From NCBI RefSeq assembly GCF_021391675.1, contig NZ_CP090095.1, positions 4,191,001 through 4,255,000 of the forward strand: a stretch of DNA of 64,000 nt. Direction: 5' to 3'. Positions 1 to 9,504 of this stretch are shown here, in pieces; the first letter of the stretch is position 1, and every line of letters starts with the position of its first letter. Origin of the DNA: Neorhizobium galegae. Lineage in GTDB: Bacteria; Pseudomonadota; Alphaproteobacteria; Rhizobiales; Rhizobiaceae. Both the position numbers and the translations under genes were made by a program. Under the pieces are notes generated by a model. That model searched no databases and was not told the origin of the DNA. It saw only the letters and a list, made by a program, of their open reading frames with translations.

Positions 1-1646
1 GAACGCGAACCGTAGGTGCCCATGCCCATCTGTACCTTGTCGGTATCGCCATGGACGATGCTGATGCTCTCGATCGGCACGCCGAGGCGGCCGGCAACGA
101 GCTGCGCGAAGGTGGTTTCATGGCCCTGGCCGTGGCTGTGCGAGCCGGTCAGCACCTCGATCGTGCCGACGGCGTTCACCCGCACTTCCGCCGATTCCCA
201 CAAGCCGACACCGGCACCGAGCGAACCGACCGCAGCCGACGGCGCAATGCCACAGGCCTCGATATAGCAGCTCATGCCGATGCCGCGCTTCTTGCCCTTG
301 GCTTCCGATTGCGCCCGCCGTGCGGCAAACCCTGCCCAGTCGGCGGCCTGCATCGCGGCATTCAGCGAGGCTTCGTAGTCGCCCGCGTCATAGTTCATGA
401 TGACAGGCGTCTGGTAGGGGAAGGTTCGGATGAAGTTCGCCCTACGCAGCTCCGCCGGCGAGACGCCGAGTTCGCGGGCCGCCGTCTCCATGGTCCGTTC
501 GAGCAGGTAGGTCGCTTCCGGACGCCCGGCGCCGCGATAGGCATCGACCGGCACCGTATTGGTATAGACGGTGCGGACATTGGCGTGGATCGCCGGGATC
601 GCATACTGGCCGGACAGCAGCGTCGCATAGAGATAGGTCGGCACCGCCGAGGAGAACAGCGACATATAGGCGCCGAGATTGGCGATCGTATCGACCTTCA
701 GCGCCGTGATCCGGTTGTTGGCATCGAAGGCCATCTTCACCTTCGAGACGTGGTCGCGGCCATGGGCGTCGGTCAGGAACGCTTCGGTGCGGTCCGAGGT
801 CCATTTCACCGGCACGCCGGTCTTCTTCGAGGCCCAGAGACAGATGATCTCTTCCGGGTAGATATAGATCTTCGAACCGAAACCGCCGCCGACATCCGGC
901 GCGATGACGCGCAGCTTGTTTTCGGGCGCCACATTGTAGAAGGCGCTCATCACCAGCCGCGCCACATGCGGGTTCTGGCTGGTCGTGTAGCAGGTGTAAT
1001 GATCTTCCGCCATATCGTAGATGCCGAGCGTGGCGCGCGGCTCCATCGGGTTGGGCGAGAGGCGGTTGTTGAGGATCTCGATCTCGGTGACATGCGCCGC
1101 CGCCGCAATCGCCTTGTCCACCGCATCCGGCTCACCGATCTGCCACTCGAAAATCAGGTTGCCGGGCGCTTCCGGATGAATCTGCGTCGCGCCGGAGGCA
1201 AGTGCTGCAACCGCCTCGACCACTGCCGGCAACTGCTCGTAGTCGATGACCACGGCTTCCGCAGCATCGCGGGCTTCGCCGGAGGAGTCGGCGACCACGA
1301 TTGCGATCGCATCGCCCACATAACGCACCGTATCGACGGCGAGCGGATGCCAGGCACCCATCTTCATCGGCGTTCCATCCTTCGAATGGATCATCCAGCC
1401 GCAGATGAGATTGCCGATGCCGTCCGCCTGCAGCTGCTTGCCGTCGAGCACGTCGATGACACCAGGCATGGCTTTCGCTGCAGTCGCGTCGATGTTTTTG
1501 ATCGTCGCATGCCCGTAGGGACTGCGGACGAAATAGGCATATTTCATGCCCGGGACGGTCATATCGTCCGTATAGCGGCCCTTGCCGGTCAAGAAGCGTT
1601 TGTCTTCCTTGCGGGTAACGCGTGCACCGATTCCTTCAACACCCAT
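1..1646 (-). CDS. coxL: Aerobic CO dehydrogenase-type molybdopterin-binding subunit (form II CoxL-like), 3' end outside window
   Basis: Large molybdopterin-cytosine-dinucleotide-binding subunit of a xanthine oxidase-family enzyme; 548 residues are visible and the C-terminal part lies beyond base 1. The start ATG follows a strong GGAGGAG. The N-terminal part has the a/b hammerhead fold signature (GIGARVTRKED near residue 6), then the Mo-binding region with DVGGGFGSK at about residues 251-259. The active-site loop reads AYRGAGR (residues 369-375, bases 522-542). From family knowledge this is the form II motif; true CO-oxidising form I enzymes carry AYRCSFR. Form II operons run S-L-M, which fits coxS just upstream; the FAD subunit would lie past the window edge. 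The real substrate is unknown and CO oxidation should not be assumed. Confidence 0.9.
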   Translation of the reverse strand, partial: MGVEGIGARVTRKEDKRFLTGKGRYTDDMTVPGMKYAYFVRSPYGHATIKNIDATAAKAMPGVIDVLDGKQLQADGIGNLICGWMIHSKDGTPMKMGAWHPLAVDTVRYVGDAIAIVVADSSGEARDAAEAVVIDYEQLPAVVEAVAALASGATQIHPEAPGNLIFEWQIGEPDAVDKAIAAAAHVTEIEILNNRLSPNPMEPRATLGIYDMAEDHYTCYTTSQNPHVARLVMSAFYNVAPENKLRVIAPDVGGGFGSKIYIYPEEIICLWASKKTGVPVKWTSDRTEAFLTDAHGRDHVSKVKMAFDANNRITALKVDTIANLGAYMSLFSSAVPTYLYATLLSGQYAIPAIHANVRTVYTNTVPVDAYRGAGRPEATYLLERTMETAARELGVSPAELRRANFIRTFPYQTPVIMNYDAGDYEASLNAAMQAADWAGFAARRAQSEAKGKKRGIGMSCYIEACGIAPSAAVGSLGAGVGLWESAEVRVNAVGTIEVLTGSHSHGQGHETTFAQLVAGRLGVPIESISIVHGDTDKVQMGMGTYGSR

Positions 1647-1662
1647 GTTCATCTCCTCCCGA

Positions 1663-1781
1663 GATGGTGATTAGTGATGGAAAGTGAGTAGGAGTTAGTC
1701 GGTAGTGAGTAGTTCAGGGGCTGAAATGCGGCCACCCGGACCACCAATCACCAGCGACTACTCACGACCCACTCACTCAGC
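1663..1781. repeat. Degenerate heptad-like repeats in the coxS-coxL spacer
   Basis: The 126-bp spacer is built of variants of GTGAGTAG and GGTGATTxGTGG. One orientation covers about 1663-1719 and the complementary orientation (ACTACTCAC, CACTCACTC, AATCACC) about 1741-1781, so imperfect inverted pairing is possible. The composition is unlike the flanking genes. It resembles short tandem intergenic repeats rather than a promoter; function is not evident. Confidence 0.5.
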
Positions 1782-2261
1782 GGCCTGACGCCCCGTTGCC
1801 ATTTCGGCATCGGCGGCAAGGATCGCCTTGACGATGTTGTGGTAGCCGGTGCAACGGCAGATATTGCCTTCGAGCCCGGCGCGGACCGTCTTTTCGGTGA
1901 GCGTCCCGCCTTCGCGGTTGATCAGGTCGACTGCCGTCATCACCATGCCGGGCGTGCAGAAGCCGCATTGCAGGCCATGATGCTCCTTGAAAGCGGCTTG
2001 AACCGGATGCAATTCGCCCTGGCCGGCGAGGCCTTCGATCGTCGTAATCGTCGAGCCGGATGCCTGCACCGCCAGGATCGAACAGCTCTTCACCGAATGG
2101 CCGTCCATATGAACGACGCAGGCGCCGCACTGGGTCGTATCGCAGCCCACATGCGTTCCCGTCAGACCAAGTTTTTCGCGGATGAAATGCACGAGCAGGG
2201 TGCGGTCCTCGCACTCGCCGCTCATCGCGCGGCCGTTCACGGTCAGCGTCACTTTCGTCAT
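1773..2261 (-). CDS. coxS: [2Fe-2S] subunit of the molybdenum hydroxylase (CoxS-like)
   Basis: Small iron-sulphur subunit, 162 residues, the usual length. It carries electrons from the Mo site of the large subunit to FAD. The N-terminal plant-type ferredoxin domain has ligands C40, C45, C48 and C60 ([10 protein letters not shown]...C). The C-terminal four-helix domain holds the second cluster at C99, C102, C135 and C137 (CGFCTPG, CRCTGY). All eight ligands are present. The start ATG has GAGGAGGATC just upstream. It precedes coxL on the same strand by 126 bp, the gene order of form II enzymes. Confidence 0.95.
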   Translation of the reverse strand: MTKVTLTVNGRAMSGECEDRTLLVHFIREKLGLTGTHVGCDTTQCGACVVHMDGHSVKSCSILAVQASGSTITTIEGLAGQGELHPVQAAFKEHHGLQCGFCTPGMVMTAVDLINREGGTLTEKTVRAGLEGNICRCTGYHNIVKAILAADAEMATGRQAAE

Positions 2262-2575
2262 ATGATCCTCCTCATGTCCCTCCCGGACACGCCCGTCATC
2301 ATTTGCTTTTTTACCTAAGGGATCAACCGCTACTTTCTACGGAAACGGCAATATTTTGGTCGGCAGCCCGACGGGCGAACCGCCCTTCGCTTCCGTCGAA
2401 CACCGAGTAACTATCGGCAACCAAAACAAAAATCGGTGCGCAAAATATTGAGCTCATATGGACTCTTTAACCTCGCGACCTATTGTTCCCTGTGATGGCT
2501 GCTTGAATTGACCCGCGGAAACCCTCGGAGTCTGCAAGGCGGCCGGGCAAAATGAAGAACAAACAGGAGGATCTC
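2262..2575. other. Divergent intergenic region between coxS and the lipoprotein gene
   Basis: This 314-bp stretch separates divergent genes and is AT-richer than its surroundings. No convincing coding sequence was found. It contains a perfect 10-bp inverted repeat with distant arms, CAATATTTTG at 2349-2358 and CAAAATATTG at 2441-2450. The lipoprotein ribosome binding site lies at its right end. No confident -35/-10 pair could be assigned for either direction. Confidence 0.5.
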
Positions 2576-2839
2576 ATGAAGAAGGCCTTGGTGCTTTTGA
2601 TGGTCGGCGCTTCGCTCGCGAGCTGCACGGCAACTGAACAGGGCGCCGGCATCGGCGCAGCATCCGGCGCCGTGATCGGCGGCCTGGCTACCGGCAACGT
2701 CCGCGGCGCGGCCGTTGGCGCTGCGATCGGCGGCGTTTCCGGCGCATTGATCGGCTCCGTCGCCGAACAGCCGGGACAGTGCTACTACCGCGACCGTTAT
2801 GGCCGTCGCTATATCGACAGCTGCCCGCGCCGTTACTGA
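2576..2839 (+). CDS. Small glycine-zipper lipoprotein
   Basis: Predicted lipoprotein of 87 residues. The chosen ATG has AGGAGG 5 bases upstream; an in-frame ATG at 2552 lacks this and would spoil the signal peptide. The signal peptide ends in the lipobox L14-A15-S16-C17. Residues about 23-63 form a glycine-zipper region with repeated GxxxG/AxxxG spacing (GAGIGAASGAVIGG), a pattern of 17-kDa surface antigen and OmpA-like glycine-zipper proteins that insert in or associate with membranes. A Tyr/Arg-rich tail with two Cys (QCYYRDRYGRR, CPRRY) follows. A rho-independent terminator lies 29 bp downstream, so it is probably monocistronic. Function unknown. Confidence 0.85.
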   Translation: MKKALVLLMVGASLASCTATEQGAGIGAASGAVIGGLATGNVRGAAVGAAIGGVSGALIGSVAEQPGQCYYRDRYGRRYIDSCPRRY

Positions 2840-2868
2840 CTACCGCGTGGATTGCAGAAAAAACTGTG

Positions 2869-2896
2869 GCCCCGGAGCACACTCCGGGGCTTTTTC
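2869..2896 (+). terminator. Rho-independent terminator after the lipoprotein gene
   Basis: Perfect 9-bp stem GCCCCGGAG / CTCCGGGGC (2869-2877 and 2882-2890) with a 4-base loop, followed by TTTTTCTTTC. Confidence 0.93.
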
Positions 2897-2968
2897 TTTC
2901 ATGAAATCATCACGAAGGGGTACCCGGCTTCGTCTTTTGCAGTTAGATAGTTCGCTTCGTCGGATGCT

Positions 2969-4933
2969 ATGAAGGCTTCCAGCCGGGGGATCCACAGCAG
3001 TTTGCGTATGCGGAACGAAAACACTGGGCGGACAGGAAAGCTGAGGTTGAGGGGGGCAGGCACAGCCGCGATGCTCGCCGCTGCACTTCTCGTTTCCCCG
3101 CCGCTTTCCGGCAACGCCTACGCTTTCAAACTCTTCGGCATCACCCTGTTCGGCGACGACGAAGACAAGGCCGAGGTGATCGATCCCGTCCGTTACGACG
3201 CGACGCTCGAAGCCGGCAATGCGGACAAGGACCTCAAGAAGCGCCTCGAATCCGCTGCTTCCCTGATCACCGACGAAAAGCAGCCGGTCTCCGGCGATCT
3301 CGGCGTCATCATCAAGGCGCGCGAAGACCGCGACCGGCTGATCGCCGTGCTCTACGAAGAGGCCCGTTACGGCGGCACCGTGCATATCTCCGTCGCCGGA
3401 ACTGATATCGACCGCCTGCCGCCCAACCCTGCATTCGACCACGCGGCACCCGTGCCGGTCACAGTCCGCGTCGATCCCGGCCCGGTCTTCAAGCTTGGTT
3501 CCGTTCGCTTCGACGGTGACGCGGTCGGCCACGATCCGGAAAAATACGATCTCGTTCCCGGCGGTGAGGCAGGTTCGCGCCTGATCCTGAAGGCCGGCGA
3601 ACAGCTTCTCGTCGATTTGAAGAACGAAGGCCGCCCGCTCGCAAAGCTGACGGAACGGCAGGTGACGGCCGATCATCGCACCAACACGATCGACGTGGTG
3701 CTCGGTGCCGTCGGTGGTCCGGTCGCGCCGTTCGGCACCGTCGCCGTGAAAGGATCGCGCACCGTCGATGCCGCCTTCATCAGCCGGTATTCGCGGCTCG
3801 ACAGACACGGACAATATTCTCCGGTGCAGTTGAAGAAGGCGAACGACCGCCTGCGCGAGCTCGGCGTCTTCTCGAGCGTGACGATCCAGGAGGCGGACAA
3901 GCTGGCGCCGGACGGTTCGTTGCCGCTGACGATCGAGGTGTCGGAAGGCAAGCATCGTTATTTCGGCTTCGGCGCCGAATATTCCTCGATCGACGGCGCC
4001 GGCCTCGAAGGCTACTGGGGCCACCGCAACCTCTTCGGGGAAGCAGAATCGCTTCGAATCGAAGGCAAGGTGTCCGGCATCGGCGCCACCACCGACGTCA
4101 CCACGTTCGATTATTCCGCCGGCATCATCTTCACCAAGCCTGGAGCCTTCGTGCCGGAAGCGACCTTCGAATCCCGCCTGGAAGCCAAGAGTGAAACGCC
4201 TGACGTCTACGAGGCGCAGACCATCATCTATTCGGCCGGCGTCACCTACGAGTTGAACGAGACCGACAAGCTCAAGGGCGGCGGAGAGATCGCCTATATC
4301 GACGCGGACGATGCCTTCGGCAACAACCAGTACCTCACGCTCAGCCTGCCGATCGGCTTCGAGCGCGACGCGCGGGACAACAAGCTCGACCCCACCAAGG
4401 GATATTACGCGACCCTCTCCGCCAAGCCGAGCTACGAGCTGATGGACGGCACGATCTTCTCGTCGTTCGAGGGCTCGATCTCGGGTTATCTCGGCCTCGG
4501 ACAGGAGGATCGGATCGTGCTGGCCGCCCGTCTGGCCGCCGGAACGCTGGTCGGCGGAAGCGACCTTGAAAGAATTCCGGCGACGCGCAGATTCTTCGCC
4601 GGCGGCGGCGGATCGGTGCGTGGTTACGCCTATCGGGAAATTTCGCCCTATAACAGCGCCGATGAGGCCACGGGCGGGCGGTCCTATACGCTGGGATCTT
4701 TCGAAGTGAGGGTAAAAGTGTCAGAAAACATAGGCATTGTACCTTTTGTCGACATTGGTACGGTATCGACCGGAATCGTGCCCGATTTTTCTGATATACG
4801 TGCCGGTGCAGGGATTGGCGTGCGATATGCCACGCCTTTTGGACCGCTGAGATTGGACGTTGCAATTCCCTTGCAGCGCTATGACGGCGGTAGCCAGTAC
4901 GGTATCTATGCGGGCATAGGACAGGCATTCTGA
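2969..4933 (+). CDS. tamA: Autotransporter assembly complex protein TamA (Omp85 family)
   Basis: Outer-membrane Omp85 protein of the translocation and assembly module. A Sec signal peptide with hydrophobic core AAMLAAALLVSPP and an AYA cleavage site is followed by POTRA-like modules (about residues 60-320) and a 16-strand beta-barrel (about 330-654). The Omp85 loop-6 signature GGGSVRGYAYRE is present near residue 549, and the chain ends in a C-terminal aromatic (QAF). The start is uncertain: ATG at 2969 gives 654 residues, and ATG at 3008 (MRNENTG) gives a more typical signal peptide; neither has a clear Shine-Dalgarno. tamB begins 27 bp downstream, the canonical pairing. Confidence 0.93.
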   Translation: MKASSRGIHSSLRMRNENTGRTGKLRLRGAGTAAMLAAALLVSPPLSGNAYAFKLFGITLFGDDEDKAEVIDPVRYDATLEAGNADKDLKKRLESAASLITDEKQPVSGDLGVIIKAREDRDRLIAVLYEEARYGGTVHISVAGTDIDRLPPNPAFDHAAPVPVTVRVDPGPVFKLGSVRFDGDAVGHDPEKYDLVPGGEAGSRLILKAGEQLLVDLKNEGRPLAKLTERQVTADHRTNTIDVVLGAVGGPVAPFGTVAVKGSRTVDAAFISRYSRLDRHGQYSPVQLKKANDRLRELGVFSSVTIQEADKLAPDGSLPLTIEVSEGKHRYFGFGAEYSSIDGAGLEGYWGHRNLFGEAESLRIEGKVSGIGATTDVTTFDYSAGIIFTKPGAFVPEATFESRLEAKSETPDVYEAQTIIYSAGVTYELNETDKLKGGGEIAYIDADDAFGNNQYLTLSLPIGFERDARDNKLDPTKGYYATLSAKPSYELMDGTIFSSFEGSISGYLGLGQEDRIVLAARLAAGTLVGGSDLERIPATRRFFAGGGGSVRGYAYREISPYNSADEATGGRSYTLGSFEVRVKVSENIGIVPFVDIGTVSTGIVPDFSDIRAGAGIGVRYATPFGPLRLDVAIPLQRYDGGSQYGIYAGIGQAF

Positions 4934-4960
4934 AAGGCAGTGAAGGGTAGCGTTTAAGGC

Positions 4961-7900
4961 ATGATGCTGATGGTACGCCTGTTGAAATGGGTCTTGAAGG
5001 CTACGCTTGGCGTGGTCGCGATCCTGTTCGTCATGGCCTTGGGCGTCGTCCTTTTCGTCGCCCTCACCCCGGTCGGCGGACGCGTCGCCGCGGACCGCAT
5101 TTCCGCCATCGTCTCCACGCCTGACCGCGGCATCTCCTTCACCCGGCCAGAAGGCCTGCTGACCGGCGATCTGCGTATCGATGCCCTTACGCTTTCCGAC
5201 GACATGGGCCCCTATGCCCAGATCGGCGGCATCAAGATCGACTGGTCTCCGACGTCATTGGTAACCGGCGTCTTCCGCGCCGAACATATTTCCGCCGACA
5301 CCGTCAATTTCATCCGTGCGCCGCGGCCGCCGAAAGCGCCCGCCACGACACAAGCGACATCAACGGGCTCCTCCGGATCGCCCTTGCCGGTCGGCATCCG
5401 CGTTGCGCAGATCGACCTGCCGGACATCAATCTCTCGCAGGCATTTTCGGGGCGGGACTTCTCCCTTTCGGTGAAGGGGTCGATCGACGCGACCGGGCCT
5501 GACATTTCGCTCGACCTGCAGGCGACCCGCAAGGACGAGCCGGATGCCAGGGCATCTGCCGACGTGGTCTACGCGCCGTCCCAAAACCGCCTGACCCTCA
5601 AGGCTACCGTGTCCGAGCCGCAGGGCGGCCTGCTCGCCCGCCTTTTGCGTCTGCCCGGCACTCCGGCGGTCGAGCTGGCGCTCGATGGCGAGGGACCTCT
5701 GTCCGACTGGGCCGGCAGGTTGCAGGGCAGCGTCGGCGGTACACCCGTCATCGCGGTCGACGGCAAACATGTACAGGTCGAAAACGGCAGGCACAGGGTG
5801 GAGGTGACCGGCGGCGGCCAGCTGTCGACGCTTCTTCCGCCCGCCTTTCGTCCGCTGTTCGGCGGTACGACCGACATCAACATCGCCGCCATCTATGCAC
5901 CCTCCGGCCGGGTGGATATCGAACGCGGCGAACTCACCTCCGGCGCCGTGAAGATCGCCGCCAAGGGCGCATGGGATCAGACGGGTGACAACAGCCTCAC
6001 CGCCAGCCTCAACGGCGTGAAGGGCCCGGTCGATTTCGTCTGGCCGATCAGCGGACAGGAGAGCCGCTTCTCCTTCGAAAGCATCAATTTCACGCTGACC
6101 GGAGCGGCCGCCTCGGCGCGCTTCAACGCGACGGCTGCACTCAGCGCCGCCGAACTGCCGCAGGGGCGCTTCGGCCAGATCCGCCTGCAGGCGGAAAGCG
6201 AGGACCTCAACCTCATCAGCCGCTCGGGCAGCATCCGCAGCCGCTTCACCGTCGCCCGCACGGATTTCGCCAACGACGATCTCGACCGGGTGATCCGCGG
6301 GCCGGTGACATTGGATGCGCCGCTCAGGCTCGCACCACCGGCGATCGGCCTGGATGCGGCGACCTTCGACAGCGGCAACGTGAACGGTACGCTTTCCGGC
6401 GCCTATGACATGTCGAAACAGGCGGTCACCGGCAATTTCCGGGTTTCCGCCAATCCTGCCGTCCTGCCGCCGGGACTGGTTTCGAAGTTCGAGGGCAAGC
6501 TTTCCGCCGAGGGCTACGTCAATATGGTGAACGGCGGTCGCGTCAGCCTCGAGAACTTCGTGATGCGCTCGAACGCCATCGAAGCGCACGGCAATATGCT
6601 GCTCGACAATCGGACCGTCACCGGGCGCCTAGCCGGCCGCGTCCCGGATCTGAAGCGTTGGCTGCCGGAGGCCGAGGGGGCTGCCGGTTTCGACATCTCC
6701 GCCAAGGGGCCGTTGAACGCAATGGGCGTCAGGGCCGTGGTCAATTCCGCCGACGCTAGGCTGGTCGGCCGCAAGCTCCAGGACATGAGCTTCATCCTGG
6801 AAGGCACTGCCGATCCGAACGCACCCAAGGGCAAGCTGACCGGCACGGGTTCGCTGGACGGCCAGCCGATCCGCGTCAATGCCGACGTCGCTTCCGTCCA
6901 GGGCCGCACCAGCGCGCCGGCAATCACTGCCGAGATCGGTCCGAACAAGCTGACCGGCGCCTTGAACTTCTCTCCCGCGTTCCTGCCGGAAGGCCAACTC
7001 ACGTTCGATTTCCCGGATGTCTCCCTGCTTGCGGCACTTGCGGCCCAGCAGGCCCAGGGCGACCTGAAGGGAACGGTGATGTTCAGCAATACCGGCGGCA
7101 AGGCCGGCGCGGTGATCCGCGCTTCCGGAAAGGCGCTTCGCCGCGGCACGATCGAGATCGCCCAACCGAATATCGATCTCGCCATTGCCGACATCAAGGC
7201 GATTGCAGCCGAGGGCACGGTCCGCGCCACGCGCATCGGCGCAGGCTCGGTCGGCATCAACGACGTCAACCTCGGCGTCAGCCAGGGCGGCAACCGGACC
7301 AACTTCAATCTCGCCGCCCAGTATGACAACGCGCCCCTTACCGCGGTCGGCGATATCCAGACCGGCGCCGATATCTCGGTCGGCATCGAGAGCTTCGCAG
7401 CGGCGCCGCGCAGCATCCCGGTCCGGCTTGCCGCGCCGACCCGCATCGCGGTCGCCAATGGCGGTGCGCGTCTTGCCGATCTGACCATCGCAACCGGGAC
7501 CGGCAGCGTCACCGTCAACGGCACGGCCGGCTCGGCACTGGATCTTACTGCCAATGTCAAAGCCCTGCCCGCGAACCTCATCAACGCGTTTGTGCCCGCG
7601 ATCAACGCAGCCGGCACGATTTCCGGCACGATCAACGCCACCGGCGCCGCGTCTGCCCCAGCCATACGCTATGACCTAGAATGGAGTGATGCACAGCTTC
7701 GCCAGTCGCGCGATGCTGGCATCAGTCCATTTCGAGTCCAAGCAAGCGGCAGCTTCGCCAACGGGACAGTCACATTAGACAAGACCCGCCTGACGGGCTC
7801 CGGCGGCCTCGATCTCTCGGCTGCCGGCAAGGTCATCCTGAAGGACGGCATTCCCGCGCTCGACATCAACGCCCGCGCCAATGCCGTGCCCGCCAGCCTG

Positions 7901-9460
7901 GTCAACGCGTTTGCGCCGAGCCTCGGCGCCCGCGGCACGATTTCCGGCACGGTGACCGCGACGGGGACGCCGCAAGCCCCCGCTGTCCGTTATGATCTGC
8001 GCTGGGCCGATGCCGGCGTTGCGCAGACCACGTCCGCCGGGGTCGCCGCTTTCAACATCACCGCCGGCGGCACGTTCCAGAACGGCACCGTCACCCTCGA
8101 CACCCGCCTTTCGGGCGGCGGCGGCGTCGCGTTATCGGGCGGCGGCTCCGTCTCGCTCGCAGGCGAAAAGCCGCTCAATCTGAAATTCAGCGGAAAACTG
8201 CCCTTCTCGATCCTCGCCGGGCAGATGGCGGCGCAAGGGTTCGTCCTGGAAGGCACCGGCAATGTCGACCTCGCGATCGGCGGCACGGCTGCGGCGCCGG
8301 CGATCACCGGCACGGCATCCTCGTCCGGCGCAAGGCTGGTGGATGTCCGGCGCAATCTCGCCCTGACGGATCTTGCCGCCACTGTCGCCTTCGATGGCAA
8401 AAGCGCCAATATCTCCAGGCTCACGGCCAAGCTCTCGGGCGGCGGCACGGTCTCGGTCCAGGGCTCCGTCGGCATCACGCCGGGCTCGGGCTTTCCGGCC
8501 GACCTGAAGATCACCCTTGCCCAGGCATCCTACGCCGACGGCGCGCTCTTTGCCGCGACCGCAGACGGCGCCCTGACGATCACCGGCCCGCTGACCTCCG
8601 GCCCGGTCCTCGGCGGTAAGGTAACGCTGACAAAGGCGGCAATCACCGTGCCCGCCCGCCTGCCAACCTCGCTATCCGCCATCGATATCCGCCATCGCAA
8701 TGCGCCGCCCGACGTGCTGCGGCAGATGGAGAAGCTGCGGCCGAAGGGCGCCAGCGGCAGTTCGAACCCGATCGCGCTCAATCTTCAGATCAGCGCGCCG
8801 AATGGCATCTTCGTGCGTGGACGCGGCATCGACGCCGAACTCGGCGGTGACCTGACGGTGACGGGTACGGCCATCGCGCCGGTCGTTGCCGGCGGTTTCC
8901 AGATGCGCCGCGGCCGTATCGTCATCCTCGCCAAGCGGATGGATTTCACCGATGGCGACATCACCTTCGGCGGCGGCCTGATCCCTATTCTCAACATGGA
9001 GGCAAACACCACCTCCGCCTCGACGACGATCACGGTGAAAGTCACCGGCGTCGCCAACGACCCGACGATCGCCTTCTCCTCCTCGCCCGCCCTGCCCCAG
9101 GACGAGGTTCTGGCGCGCCTGATCTTCGGCCAGTCGATGTCGCGGCTGTCGCCGCTGCAGATCGCCCAGCTGGCCGACGCCGTCACCCAGCTTGCCGGCG
9201 GTGGCTCCACATCGCTGCTGGAAACGTTGCGCAGCAATCTCGGCGTCGACGATCTCGACATCAACACGGATGCGACCGGCCAGACCACCGTGTCGGTCGG
9301 CCGCTACATCAACAACCGCACCTACATCCAGGTCGAACAGGGCGGAGAGAGCGGCGCGGAAGCGACGATCAATCTCGATGTCGGCCGCGGTGTCAAGCTC
9401 AAGGCGGGCGCCGGCACCGAAGGTGGCAAGGCCGGCATCTTTTATGAGCGCGAATACTGA
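4961..9460 (+). CDS. tamB: Translocation and assembly module protein TamB
   Basis: Large periplasm-spanning protein (1499 residues) of the AsmA/DUF490 group. It is anchored in the inner membrane by one helix (about residues 11-36) and works with TamA in outer-membrane protein or lipid transport. Most of the chain is repetitive beta-strand sequence typical of the lipid-groove fold. The C-terminal DUF490/TamB domain is clear (LIFGQSMSRLSPLQIAQLADA, then VKLKAGAGTEGG near the end). Two tandem copies of a unit of about 108 residues occur at 7561-8190 (LINAFVPAINAAGTISGT and LVNAFAPSLGARGTISGT). A 120-bp patch near 7668-7790 has weaker codon bias. Co-transcription with tamA is likely. Confidence 0.95.
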   Translation: MMLMVRLLKWVLKATLGVVAILFVMALGVVLFVALTPVGGRVAADRISAIVSTPDRGISFTRPEGLLTGDLRIDALTLSDDMGPYAQIGGIKIDWSPTSLVTGVFRAEHISADTVNFIRAPRPPKAPATTQATSTGSSGSPLPVGIRVAQIDLPDINLSQAFSGRDFSLSVKGSIDATGPDISLDLQATRKDEPDARASADVVYAPSQNRLTLKATVSEPQGGLLARLLRLPGTPAVELALDGEGPLSDWAGRLQGSVGGTPVIAVDGKHVQVENGRHRVEVTGGGQLSTLLPPAFRPLFGGTTDINIAAIYAPSGRVDIERGELTSGAVKIAAKGAWDQTGDNSLTASLNGVKGPVDFVWPISGQESRFSFESINFTLTGAAASARFNATAALSAAELPQGRFGQIRLQAESEDLNLISRSGSIRSRFTVARTDFANDDLDRVIRGPVTLDAPLRLAPPAIGLDAATFDSGNVNGTLSGAYDMSKQAVTGNFRVSANPAVLPPGLVSKFEGKLSAEGYVNMVNGGRVSLENFVMRSNAIEAHGNMLLDNRTVTGRLAGRVPDLKRWLPEAEGAAGFDISAKGPLNAMGVRAVVNSADARLVGRKLQDMSFILEGTADPNAPKGKLTGTGSLDGQPIRVNADVASVQGRTSAPAITAEIGPNKLTGALNFSPAFLPEGQLTFDFPDVSLLAALAAQQAQGDLKGTVMFSNTGGKAGAVIRASGKALRRGTIEIAQPNIDLAIADIKAIAAEGTVRATRIGAGSVGINDVNLGVSQGGNRTNFNLAAQYDNAPLTAVGDIQTGADISVGIESFAAAPRSIPVRLAAPTRIAVANGGARLADLTIATGTGSVTVNGTAGSALDLTANVKALPANLINAFVPAINAAGTISGTINATGAASAPAIRYDLEWSDAQLRQSRDAGISPFRVQASGSFANGTVTLDKTRLTGSGGLDLSAAGKVILKDGIPALDINARANAVPASLVNAFAPSLGARGTISGTVTATGTPQAPAVRYDLRWADAGVAQTTSAGVAAFNITAGGTFQNGTVTLDTRLSGGGGVALSGGGSVSLAGEKPLNLKFSGKLPFSILAGQMAAQGFVLEGTGNVDLAIGGTAAAPAITGTASSSGARLVDVRRNLALTDLAATVAFDGKSANISRLTAKLSGGGTVSVQGSVGITPGSGFPADLKITLAQASYADGALFAATADGALTITGPLTSGPVLGGKVTLTKAAITVPARLPTSLSAIDIRHRNAPPDVLRQMEKLRPKGASGSSNPIALNLQISAPNGIFVRGRGIDAELGGDLTVTGTAIAPVVAGGFQMRRGRIVILAKRMDFTDGDITFGGGLIPILNMEANTTSASTTITVKVTGVANDPTIAFSSSPALPQDEVLARLIFGQSMSRLSPLQIAQLADAVTQLAGGGSTSLLETLRSNLGVDDLDINTDATGQTTVSVGRYINNRTYIQVEQGGESGAEATINLDVGRGVKLKAGAGTEGGKAGIFYEREY

Positions 9461-9504
9461 TCTCGCATATTTCGTTTCATTCCTGCTTGCTCGGGAGCAA
9501 AAGC

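Noticed and set aside
51..1670. 539-codon plus-strand open frame opposite coxL
   Set aside because: Antisense shadow of the coxL reading frame, which has clear motifs.
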